The position numbers and the translations under genes were made by a program. DNA of 64,000 nt from Daucus carota subsp. sativus (taxonomy: Eukaryota > Streptophyta > Magnoliopsida > Apiales > Apiaceae): positions 44,550,390 to 44,614,389 of the forward strand of contig NC_030384.2 of the NCBI RefSeq assembly GCF_001625215.2. The letters run 5' to 3'. The notes beneath the pieces were generated by a model. That model did no database searches and was not told the DNA's origin. It was given only the letters and a program-made list of their open reading frames with translations. Numbering within the stretch: the first letter of the stretch is position 1; each line of letters opens with the position of its first letter. Below are positions 40,111 to 52,100 of the stretch, piece after piece.

Positions 40111-42794
40111 AAAGACCTCAAACCAACAGTCACAGTGGGTTTTATTACGGTCCCAAAACATTGGACCCACGTAACCCAATAACCACCAAAGTTTAAAAGA
40201 CAGCGACTTGATGTAACTTATTCTTCTTCTTCAACAAGGTAAAATGAAAATAGTACTGGCCAGCTGGAAAAAGAAGAATGATAGCTGGACGATATGTCTA
40301 TCTATTATTACTTGTACATAACTGATGTTTACATGTCGTGTCGTGGATCTTTGTCAGATATCCGAAAGTTTGGAGTTGCAAAACGGTGGGGGCAATTTGA
40401 CATTGATTTGCTCTTTCCTGTTTTGTTTAAACTTTTTCCAGGCCAAACATTAGCCCAGTGGAACTTGGTTCAAGCAACATGCTCAACTGCAAAATATCAA
40501 CACCATGCCCACTAGCTTACTTCCAAGCTCAAAGCACCGGACACATGTCACACATGTATCCCGAGTTGCCAGTCACTCGTCACAAGGATAACTCAGTAGG
40601 AATGACAATGATTTAAGTTTTAAACGTCTAAAAAACTTTCAGAAGCATAATACAGATGCAAATGTGTGACATATAAACCAGGGATCCTGAAATGAATGTT
40701 GGGTGGCGGGTGGTTATAGTAACAAACAGATGACCAAATCATCATGGAACTTCACATCCAGTGCATGTTGCTAAACGGTAAATGATTACAAAATGAAGAG
40801 AACAAACATGAGCCTTGCCTATATATCATGAAAACTGGCAAGGTAATTTAAGAGGGCAACTAGTATACAAATATCTTACACGTGAGACTAGAGTAAAAAA
40901 TGGTTAAGGCAAATATCTAAAAACAGGTCATTAACATCATTCTTTGAAGCTTCAGGTCGATTACACTTATGTCAGTAATGCAGACCTCCTAGCTTCTTTA
41001 CAAAGTTACAGAAGAGTTATACAAGCAATAATCCGTGGATTAATCAAACATCCCAAATTCATGGAGGCCCCCATCCTGATCTATTGCATGGTGGACTACT
41101 GTGAAAACAAGCCTGCAAATTACAATTTCCCATTATATATTATAATGAAATAAACAAACACAAATTAGTAGCTACCACCTCTTGGCACAAGTTAACTAGA
41201 TAAAGGGGGACCTATACTTTTTTTGGGTTAATAGGCTAAATCATGATTTAACTCGGAAAGCTTGCAGTCGACTCGCTACAAAATTACACATTTGCAGTTA
41301 GATAACAGGCGTTACATTATAAACAGAGTAGATGGATGGCGGACATGTCATGCATGTCTCAAAATCTGATCCAAAAGCAAATGACCCAAGTCATTAATAT
41401 AAGCCTACCCTTCTACCCAACTGAAAACCCATTGAATCTTAACATAATGAACTCAACCTTTTTTTTCAAATCGATCCTGCTACTCATTCATCTCATCATC
41501 ATCTCTTCTGATTCTGTTTTCACCTTTAAAGAAGTTGAATGTGTATTCCAATTTCAAACTTTATCATCCTGATTAATCTTCTTGCTGATTGTTCAAGGTT
41601 GGCCTTAGCTATACCCAAATTAAGAATTCAACATTTGAAAAAAAAATTGAAAAAGAAAAAAATCTTTCATGGAAGACGCGAGAAGCGAGAATCACCAATT
41701 TCTGACCCCGCCTCAACCTGAAAATCTGGCTAATCGATACAAATTTGTAGCTACAACTTTATACCTATATCAAAACCACAACCGTATCACCAAATTTATA
41801 GGCACCCAAGTTACTGTACCAAATTTACAGGCACCCAATTACTATCCTTACTACTGATGAGCATATGCTTGCTCCGTGTAATCTCCTATTCTAAGCATGA
41901 TTGGTTGCACAGTTGCTTTTGACATAAAAAATGTTGTATGGTAATTTGTGTTTATGTTAACTGTTGTGTGTGTGTGTATACTCACGCACATATGATTAGT
42001 TCAGAATAAAGAAAATTAATTTGGGTATATGGTAGGAATAGATGGATGAGTAAAGGATTGGCTTTAAGTTTTTTATTACGTATCACCTAATGTGGTAGCT
42101 TATGAAATTATATAAGTTCATTAATATTCCGTAATGGAGAAATTACTATTTGAAATTTTAATCTGATCTCTTTTACTCCTACTAGAATCTTAATAGTTTA
42201 AACAAGATTTGATAATATGAAAATAAATATTGAAGTGTTATTTAGTAAAGTGATTGCATTGAATAGGAAAAGTAACAACACTAGATAAATTTTAATTTAC
42301 TAATGGTTATTCTTTATTATGAAGGTGAAAAATTGAAAATTCTACTTAGATCAATTAAATAAAATCGTTAGTATGATTATATTTTAAGTTGTTAATGTGA
42401 TAGTGAATAAATTTAAGTATAATAATATGGATTATTATGTGATTTATGTATATAATGAAAATAAAATAAAATTTAAAGTACAAAAATACTAATATTTTTA
42501 GATTTTTTTTTAAAAATTACTTTTTCATAATAAGAGGCTAATTAAAGTATAACTTATAAGTAATATTTCAAATTAATAGAAGATATATATACATACAATA
42601 ATATGAAAATAAATATAATATAAGAAAATCTATAAATATACGGTATAAGAATTTATAATGGATTGTTTTATTAATTTAAGTGAACGCTAAAAAAGATTTT
42701 ATACCAATATTACTCTATTTCCTTATTCTAGAGGGGTTAGAAAGATTTATTACTAAATATTATGATATTTTTCTTATCCTAACGAGGGCTATAG

Positions 42795-42830
42795 TCTCCA
42801 CTAGCCCCTGTGTAGCTCCATCACTGGGTA
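42795..42830. mobile_element. Relic of a transposon end (cagtgatggagct type)
   Basis: On the minus strand the sequence reads cagtgatggagctacacag, resembling the cagtggcgga-type hAT terminus at 34683. No partner end or target duplication was found. Confidence 0.35.
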
Positions 42831-43358
42831 CTCTAGACAAGAGACACCTTTGGTACTTGCCACCTATCAATTGTACTTATGTTACTGAAGCTGGCCATGC
42901 ATTTATGTTACTCTATGCTATTTATAGGTTGTATAAAGCAGATAAGAGAACTTGCACATGCCTTAAGGTCATCCAGGATAAGAAACCATTCACCAAAACC
43001 AAATAGAATACACAGTCAAAACAACTAACATCTCAATTGTAAACACAGAAAGAAACTTGCAGGATTCCTTTGTTTCGTTCATTAAATTTCAAGCCAAAAA
43101 TGTACATGGCTTAACACATTAAAACTCTTGTTAATTGAAACAAATGTGCATAAATCAGGAGCCATGCCTATGATTTACAACAGATTTACCCTTATTCATA
43201 TATCAATCCCGAAGGAGAAAATATTCTAATACTATATCAGCTTTAGAAAATCTCAAATTTAAAAAACCTGAAATCATCCTAACGTATAGATCGCCAACCT
43301 TATTATTAAGGGCGAAAAGCAACAAAGTAGTATACGGTGACATCTGGTGGTGCAAACC

Positions 43359-45404
43359 CTAGAATTCAAGGATGGACGAGCGAATGTCTAATTCTTCATT
43401 ACTGACATGGAAGAGAGAAATCATGGTAGACAGTGCTCCGGAACCAATAGTTCTAACCCAAACAGAATTAAACACTAAATTAGCAAAGACAAAGCTGGAT
43501 GTATGCACTATACAACACAACATAATAGAGAGAGAAATAAAAGGGAGGAGGTGAGAGAGAGTCTGAGGCCAACCTGATTAGAACTACAACAAACAGTACT
43601 AAATAAAATGCTAGCTTGATTAGTCTATACTTCTTTTCAGCATCGAGAGATCTGAAAACCTCAGTCACATCAATCAGATGTTGTTGCTTCATAAATCTGA
43701 AATACAGATTGTAAAACAATTATGACGAAAATGAGTAATATTTCAAGCACAAAAAATTGAAGATATTCAAATATTTTAATAGGAGTAAAGGTGTGCTGCA
43801 AATCTACTTTAATGGCCATACACAAGAAAGACAAGTGAGGTGGTGAAGGAATTGTCTCGTCTTATTTTCTAGCTAAATTCAAGATACTTGATAATTCTCT
43901 GCTCTTACATTGCCCAACTTCCTCTGAGTTTTACTAACAGAGAATCTGTTTGGTCTATGGTCGGTTCTTGGTTATAGAACACCTCAAGTGAGAAAAAAAT
44001 GGATGGAACTATGGAAGACTGATAAACCATCTTTAGTTGGGTTTATGTGGTGTGGGGGCTTATGGACAAGAGGGAAAGAAATAGAGATATCTAAGTAATT
44101 CGATAAAATTGTGATTAGTCCCTATTTATTTTCCAATTCTCTTAGATATAGTTCTCCTAGTTGTGGGTGAGTGAGTTGCTCCTTTAATTATAGGTAACTT
44201 GCCGGTTGTCACGTCTTTGAAACCTTGTAAAACACAACTTTAAACTTTCACATTTAATTGCTCTTATCCTTTCAGAGACTTGATATGACTGGTTTAATAT
44301 ATACTTATATAGTTATATATTATATATTTATATATAATATTAATAGCTGCAAAGGTTGGCTAGAGTGAGAAGTGTGCTAAAGCTAGGATCTTGAGAAGCT
44401 ACGTGTGGCGAACAAGTGTTCAGAGAAGGCCATCATTTTAGCTGGTTGGTAGGGAAGTTCTATTATTAATTGTATAAATTTGTATTCAGTTTAAAATTAT
44501 TATGAGTAACGTAAGCTCACGGCACATTGATATGGTGCTAGTAAAAAGTCCATAGATTGGGGTCAGCCCTGGCTTAAGTTTGACTGCATTGTGCTATATA
44601 AATATAATTCATCATTATGTTAAGCATTTTGCACAACTAATGGTCATTTTTAGACAAAAGACCTATTAACCTGCTTTAGGTGTGCACTTGTCGCAAAAAC
44701 ATAACTTGATATGATCATTCTTATCTCAATGAGGCGAGCTGGGAAGGATGGGGTGTGACGAACAAAGTTGATCTAATTTCTAGTATAGACTAACAAGTAA
44801 AACACTTAAATTGCATTAGTCATAAAGGATAAAAAGACTTACAATCTGGCATTATAACAAGCATTTGGGAGTGTAAGCAAGAACATATAAAAATTCCCCG
44901 TCAAAAGAAACAAAGCACAGAGCACACCCTGCACTACCATCTCAGGGACAACCACAGAGTTAATGCGAGATGAAGAATCATATGGATTTAAATAGTCGGC
45001 CTCCAAGTCCGATAAGCAGACAATCTGATGAAAAAGATATCAGTAAATCACTAGACAAAGTTAATTTCTACAACTGAAGAGCTCAAGCTCACTGCAAATT
45101 AGCTAACAATCAAGACTATCCCTAAACACTAAAAAGACAATCTTTTTATGCCATTAGGATGCTGAATATTACAAACACAGATTGAGATGATCCTAACAAA
45201 GCAGTAGACAAAATATATTCTTCTTAATTAATTTAAACTATCTGGGTCTGTGATATTACAAGAATATCTAGAAAATATAATAATCTAAATAAAAAGTATG
45301 ACACTAGGGTTTAAAGATGAAATAATTACCTGGTAGATGGTTAATGCGATGAGAATTATGTTCATTACGAAGAAAATTAACCAGAAAATAGGGTCCCAAG
45401 CCAT
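43359..45404 (-). CDS. Cornichon homologue, ER cargo receptor
   Basis: A small three-span membrane protein of the early secretory pathway that helps load membrane cargo into COPII vesicles. Four exons, 45404-45330, 45024-44843, 43696-43574 and 43452-43359, join in phase to 157 residues. The sequence starts MAWDPIFWLIFFVMN with the first membrane span. It continues with the family signature CLSDLEADYLNPYDSSSRIN, then PEMVVQGVLCALFLLTGNFY and YNARLFMKQQHLIDVTEVF, and a final span AFYLVLFVVVLI. The acidic tail NEELDIRSSILEF resembles the usual Asp/Glu-rich ending. The last intron (43573-43453) has a weak donor (gttggc). If it were retained, the tail would change to a Ser/Pro-rich ending closing at about 43480. 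The first three exons are secure; the last is inferred. Confidence 0.9.
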
Positions 45405-46904
45405 TGATTCTTAGTGATCTAGTGGTATGCTCTTCAAGAATTTGTGAAACCGGGTCGGGTAGCGGTTTGGTTTGAATTGATTACTCTCAAGTTGAATTCT
45501 ACTTTAACTAAGCTCCGCCTGTGCACCGCCGTAATTCACCCGCTTTTCTCATAATAAATATATATTTTAATTTCACTGATTTATATTTTTAAACTTATAT
45601 TAAAAGTTTTGAACTACTAATTTTCTTCTTTTTGTTATATATTTTAATTTATAATTTTAGATGAACCATGGGTATCGACTATTAAAATTATAGTATAAAT
45701 AAATATTTACTTCAAGGTTTTACCCAATTCAATCATTTATATTATATTTTTAATTATTTTCTTATATATATTAAGTATAATGAGGATATTTTGATTATTT
45801 GGTATAATTGAGTGATACATATGAACTAGTAAATTTTATTATTTAATAAACAGTCAAGATTATTTAATAATAAAAAATATATATATATATATAATATTTA
45901 ATTAATATAAAATAAAATATATATTTTTAATGTTCTAAATCAAATAGAAGTAGATTTTTCAAATAAAATATTTTCTTTACTCTTTTCGCATTCCAAACAA
46001 AGTACAATAAGATTTTATAAAAATTAAATAGAAATAGTTTTTGTAATTACACTATAATTTTTATATTTTATATATTCTAAATATCGCAAAATAAATAGAT
46101 ATAATTTTTTTAAGCGAGCTACCCCAATTATTAAAATAAATTTATGTTTTTAAAAAAATAGGCCCGGTTTATAAACGAGTATGTTTAGAATTTGTAACAG
46201 CTTCCTAAGAGAGCATCTCCAACCCAACACCAAAACAGCAGGGTAATCATGTTACGCTTTTCCAGGGTAATCAGTTGTTCATGTTTTCACAATTCTTATC
46301 ACGAGCGCTTTGTTTCTGCGATCGTTTTAAAATTCAAGTGGGTTTAAAGTCTGTAATATGTGCCAGGAAATATGTGAATTGGTCTCTGCTCTTGTTTGAA
46401 TTGAAAGTTGAAACATGTAACCGCGGTTGTGAATCGGCAACTCCCAATATGTTTGATCATTGTTCAGCATGCATCATGATTCATGCATGTTACCTTCTGC
46501 TCAATATAGCATATTCTACTCAGGCTCCTTCAAATATACAGACACTTTGAACACAAATGTTTAAAATATGGTGCCCTACACATGCATTGTAATGCAAAAC
46601 ATGCATTTAGGATGCTCATATTTATAATTAATTTAAACTACAAGGGTCAGTTTCGTTTTTGCACAAATAAAAAGAATGGTCCGAGTTGCAACCTCCGATA
46701 CTGAGGAGTGTCATGCTGCGGGATGCCAGTTCAGTCTTCATGCGTGTGACAATGATTCTAGAGGGCTGAAATCTATAGGTTAATATGGGCAAGAATATCG
46801 CGAGTATAATCTTACCAATGTTTTAAATCTCGGCATCGGTAATTATAATGCATTTCAACATTACATATTGGGAATCAGTCTTAAATTTGGGATCAGGGCA
46901 GGGA

Positions 46905-47121
46905 TAGCCATCCTCGTCATATCATGGTAAGTCCTCCTCCTTAACACCTCGAGATTTTAGGATAATTGATCACTTAACATGGTATAAGAGCAAGATTCGT
47001 CCGTGATCCACTTTCGACCCAATAATGGACTTTCGAGTGAGGGGAATGCTTGAATATAATATGATCCCGATAAATACTCCTCCTAACATCATGAGATTCT
47101 AGAAGAATTGGTCACTTAACA
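46905..47121 (+). mobile_element. Degenerate TRIM (miniature LTR retrotransposon)
   Basis: Two similar terminal segments, about 46905-46979 and 47047-47121, both end in the word cacttaaca. Directly after the first lies tggtataagagc (46980-46991), one base from the initiator tRNA-Met primer-binding site. Just before the second is a purine-rich stretch (gtgaggggaa). The internal part is only about 67 bp and has no coding capacity. Limits and age are estimates; the two copies have diverged. Confidence 0.5.
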
Positions 47122-47666
47122 CATGCCAACGAATAGTAGTTGGAGCATGGAAAGAAGAGATTTGTATTCCTCACTCAACAACTCACGAGTGCAACTTTTC
47201 TGATTTGAACGAGCCAAATTATAGTTAATGCATACGAGAAACAATTTATGAGTTTTAAATTATCGGCGAGTCTGGTAGCACGCTTAAGGCTTCTCATATT
47301 GATAGTACAGTAGGATCAAGGATGTCTGTATTGTGTTTTAGGATCTTTCACATATTGTACACCGAGTGGGATCACACATCAGGACCGCATTTGAAATCGA
47401 TGGGTAGCGCCAACAAGAAAAGGAAGTGAGATTTTTTGGCTTGCTAGGAATCTGGGCAGCTTTATTTCATCTAGTTCTACAACTTGTGGTTCACAGAGAA
47501 AATTACCAGAACTTCCACACACAATCAACTACACTCTACACAAGCATTGTCTTTTACCTGAGAGAATCATGGCCCATGCATGAAAAGCCACCAGCCCACA
47601 ACAATTATAACATTTCAAAAAGCACTTCCTTTCTTGTGTTGTGTAGTTTTCAAAAAACAAAATCAT

Positions 47667-47799
47667 CATTTGCATGTGGAATTTGAATTAAGAAGGACCA
47701 TATATCTTCAGTTTTGTTGTGCGCATGTAGGCCTTGTTTGCAAAACTTGCCTTTTTAGTGTTTAGCATTTGCATGTGGAATTTGAATTAAGAAGGACCA
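47667..47799 (+). repeat. 34-bp direct duplication
   Basis: The 34-bp segment starting catttgcatgtggaa at 47667-47700 recurs without change at 47766-47799, 99 bp away. Confidence 0.85.
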
Positions 47800-49106
47800 A
47801 CTTCAATTTACAGAGATACCCTTGTGGGAAGTGGGAGCTGTGGTCTGTGGAAAAGAGCAAAAAGTTGAAGTAACATGCTATCCTTGTTGAATGATTTTCT
47901 GACAAACACATGATAATACTTGTAAGTTGTAACACTGGTCAGTGCAGCCGGTCAATTACACAATTAAAAGGCCACATGACCCTGTGCAAAAAATTAAGAA
48001 AAAACACTAAAATTGTAAATTATTTGATTTTTCTTGGACAAAACCATTTGATTTTATAAATTCTAAGTAATTTTTATTCGAGTAGAAAATGTTTAACAAG
48101 ATTTGAATGCTTTGTTTTACAGTGGACTAGGCAAAATAAATGTATTATGCTGAATTATAATTGATTTTAAAAATTAATTGGTTTAATGCTTCGAATATTT
48201 TGAAGCATTTCAACTTTTTGAACGCAACATAACATATGATTATGTAAGCATGTACGCTTCTTATGGACTTCTCAATTTTTAATGATTTCAAGATGACAAA
48301 TGTAAATTTATTAACTACAAATCCAAATTGAGACTATCATCAACCCGCCAATATCAATCTTAGCCAATCATAAATCCAAATTCATGAAAGATTAATTTTA
48401 ACTTCTTCTTTTTCAAGTAATCTTCGCTCTTCAGACTCAAACTGGATATGTCACGCGTGATTCTCCACATAAACGTGTAAAATAAACAAACTGGAGAAAT
48501 TTAAACCAAGTTTTCTAGACGATGTTGGAGTTACTGTATCTTCTGGCATCAAAGTCATTGGGATTTGGTAAACACCACTGATAATTGTAAAAAACGAAAA
48601 CTGTTCAAAATTTAAATTTTTGCTAGGAGGGCCAAGACAAAGTACTTGTAACGGCTCCTTTGCTTCGTTACAGTCAGAGAAAGGATTAATTAATCCGGAT
48701 CTATCATTTATTAATCTGTATTTTATAATATGCCAAATCAATCAAAATTTTCTATTATCTGATTAATTATCAGATAAATTCGGTTGGTCATTATTTTATA
48801 TCTTCACTGATTAAACCTCATTCAAGTTTCTTATAATTCATTATTATAATAAAATTTGTTTATAATTAATTAATTTTTCTTAATATTTTGACAGATAAAT
48901 TTTTATTTGATCGATTTACAGGTGTTTAACCGGAGTATCAGTGCAATAAATTACGAAGACTACTGCCCATTCACCTCGATATCCAAAACAAAGACATAAT
49001 TCAAACTTAAAACTATCCTTGTCACACTCGATTTCTCCTAACCCTCCGCTTCTTCCTCACTTATCATTCTCTGCAACTCCTCGTTGCACAAACACAAAAT
49101 TCAACT

Positions 49107-52100
49107 ATGATGCACAATGCAGCATTCTTGTTCGTCACTTTCTTCCTCCATTACTCTACTCACCTCACACACTCTCTGAACTCCGATGGGCTCTCTCTGT
49201 TAGCTCTCAAATCGGCCATTACAACTGACCCAACCCACTCTCTAACCTTCTGGTCCGAAACGGACACAACTCCATGTCACTGGGAAGGCATCACGTGCGA
49301 CAACGTTACTCAAAGAGTGAGTTCTGTCTCTCTCTCTAACAAGAACTTCACGGGGTACATTCCGTCTGAACTTGGCACCATTCTCTCTCTACAATCGCTT
49401 TCTCTCTCTAACAACAACTTCTCGAAACTCATTCCACTCCATCTCTTCAATGCCACCAATCTCGTCTCTCTGGACCTCTCGCATAACTCTCTCAGTGGGC
49501 CCATCCCGGACAAGATCACTTCATTACAGTATTTGAAGCATCTGGATTTGTCTTGTAATGATCTCAGTGGTTCACTCCCTGAGTCGCTTAGTGAGCTAAC
49601 GCATCTTTCCGGCACGGTTAATTTGTCGTACAACCGTTTTTCCGGTGAGGTTCCGGCGTCGTACGGGAAGTTCCCGGTGTTTCTGAGCTTGGATTTCCGG
49701 CAGAATAATCTTACGGGGAAGATTCCACAGGAGGGGTCATTGCTGAACCAGGGGCCCACAGCTTTCTCAGGAAACCCTGGTTTATGTGGGTTTCCATTAC
49801 AGGTGTTATGCACAGAGCCCGAGGCGCAAAACCCGAGAGTCGTTTCGGATCCTGAAAACCCGAAACCTTTAAACGGGTTCACAGGGAGAGCAAGAGAGAA
49901 AAACGGGTCGGTTGCGGTTCCGTTAATTTCAGCCGTCGCGGTTGTAATCGGAGTGGTGTTTGTATCGGTGTGGGTAATCAAGAAAAAATGGAAAGTTAAC
50001 GAGGGCAAAACGGGGAAAGAAAAGTTGGAGAAGGAGGTAAACAGTGAAGAAGGGCAAAAGGGTAAATTCATAGTTCTGGACGAAGGGTTCAATTTGGAAT
50101 TAGAAGATTTGTTGAGGGCATCTGCGTACGTGGTGGGGAAGAGCCGGAGTGGGATAGTGTATAAAGTGGTAGTAGGGAGGGGATCAGGTGCGGCGGGTGC
50201 AGTTGTTGCGGTGAGGCGCTTGAGCGAGGGTGATAACACGTGGAAGTTCAAAGAGTTTGATTCAGAGATGGAGGCTATTGGCAGGGTCCAGCATCAGAAT
50301 ATCGTACGGCTGAGAGCTTATTACTACGCACATGATGAGAAACTAGTGGTTTCTGATTATATATCCAATGGAAGCTTGTACACTGCGCTGCACGGTAACT
50401 TTTCTCTCTTTAAATAATTTTGTTTGCATATCGGCGTTATGGGTGATGCATTGATGCTCAGCAAATCAAAGTATAAGATTCTCTTTTTATCTTTTACTAT
50501 CCTGGGTATAAATAACATCAAATCTGTGTGACACTACAAAAGAAAAGCTGTTTATTATGGATTTAAAAGGGATTGATGCATGCAATGGGATTCTTCTGTC
50601 TGTGCTTTGATATATTAATTTAAAGAAGATGCCGTTTATATTTTACAGAAATATAAGGCTGCATTTGCAGATTAGAAAGATAGAACAAAGAAAATAGTTT
50701 AGCTTCTTGTTGAAATTAAGCCAACCTATAGGTAGAGGCGGCCATTCGGGCGGGCCGGGGCGGTTCGGGCCGGTTTAGGCGGTTTCTGAACCGTCGCCGG
50801 TGAAACCGTAACCGGCACGCCAAGACTGGCGGTCCGGTCCGGGCCGGGCCGGGCTGGAGAAAACGAAATTCGTAACCGTTACACGGGTTAAACGGTTCGA
50901 CGGTTCGGGCCGGTTAATACGGGTTCGCGGTTCGCGGTTCATAATTCGAGAGTTCATCACTCATCAATTGTGTCTGTGTCACAATCACTTACTATCACTG
51001 TGTGCTGCTTTTTGTTTTTTTTTAATTTTAATTTTATTTTGTTTTATAATAACAGGTAAATTTTAATAATTCTTTAATTTTATAATTTGATAATAAAGTT
51101 TTATATAATATTAATTTTGGGAATTATTCTTGTTAAGTATTATTATGTAATTAATTATCAATAAATTGTAAACTAATAAATAATTACCTAAATTTAAAAA
51201 CTTAACCGAAATAAAATTAACTAAATTATGTTTTTAAAAATAAAATTCCTAAATTTAAAAATCTAACCGAATTAAAATTAACTAAATTATATTTTCAAAA
51301 AAAAATTACCTAAATTTAAAAACTAAAACAAAATAAAATTAAGTAAATTATTTTTATAGTTAACGAAATAAATTAATATTTGTTTCCCAGAATTAATATA
51401 CCATGCACTTTTTATATATACTAAGTGAAGTAAGAAAACAGTAGCACCTTAGCCGAAAAATATAAAACTTTGGCCTTTAATATAATTATGTGCAGCAGGT
51501 AGGTGACCGTGGTTCTGCGGTTCCACGGTTCAAACCGCGGTTCCGCGGTTCCACGGTTTCAATCTGGCCGGTTTCGCGGGTTCCAGCGGTTTCGGGCCGG
51601 TTACGGTTCGGTTCTTCATTTCTCAACCCCTAAGAAGCATGAGTGCGGGTGCGGGTACGGGGGTGCGCGGTACGGGGATACGGTAATTCGGCAAATTTAA
51701 AAATATGGGGATTCGGGTGCGGAGGGATTCGGCAAATATTAATATATTAAAAATATATTTTATACATGTATTTGAAGAGTTATATTCATATTTAAACTAA
51801 ATAATTGAATAAATAAGTTAAATATCTTTAACAATATACAATATAATTATTTAATAACACAATTATCACATTATAAGGTAGTTAAGTGATAGAGTATTCA
51901 ACTAATCACAGAATTAATCATTACAAAGTATCCCTAAGAATCCCCGAGTATCGAAGAATCCCCAAGAATCGAGTGCGCGGTGCGGCGGGTGAGTGAAGTA
52001 TCCCTGCTTTCTAGCTCAACCCGTATTCGGCACGTGCTTAGTATCGGTTCGTGCCGGTTTCGAACCGGCCCGTGTTTAGACGGTTCCGGGCGGTTAAAAA

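Larger units (their letters stand above)
35531..43358. other. Gene-poor 7.8-kb region
   Basis: Mostly very AT-rich DNA with short direct repeats (for example gatggaaaagttgagacaat near 35965, and a diverged copy near 36044) and a 29-base palindrome at 37315-37343. A site II motif cluster lies near 40017-40110, and a transposon-end relic near 42800. Short codon runs on the minus strand near 41040-41110 look protein-like but cannot be assembled into a gene. No confident gene. Confidence 0.45.
45405..49106. other. Spacer between cornichon and receptor kinase genes
   Basis: It contains an AT-rich block (45540-46150), a fragment with gagcatctccaac at about 46214 (PIF-like MITE end), a degenerate TRIM (46905-47121) and a 34-bp direct duplication. 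The receptor gene's promoter should lie below 49107. No confident gene. Confidence 0.45.

Noticed and set aside
40821..40855. Small hairpin cttgcc...ggcaag considered as a microRNA precursor
   Set aside because: The stem is only about seven pairs, far too short, and no known plant microRNA sequence is present.
41040..41115. Minus-strand open run HHAIDQDGGLHEFGMFD-stop after an acceptor-like AG
   Set aside because: Very short, two competing acceptors give different frames, and no upstream exons could be joined.
42680..43006. 108-codon open frame on the plus strand
   Set aside because: No family resemblance, and part of it reads through a transposon-end relic.
46275..46550. 91-codon open frame on the plus strand between cornichon and the receptor kinase
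   Set aside because: Cys-rich by chance, without signal peptide, conserved motif or splice context.
49310..50251. 313-codon open frame antisense to the receptor kinase exon
   Set aside because: It is the antisense shadow of a GC-rich coding exon; the sense frame carries clear LRR and kinase motifs.
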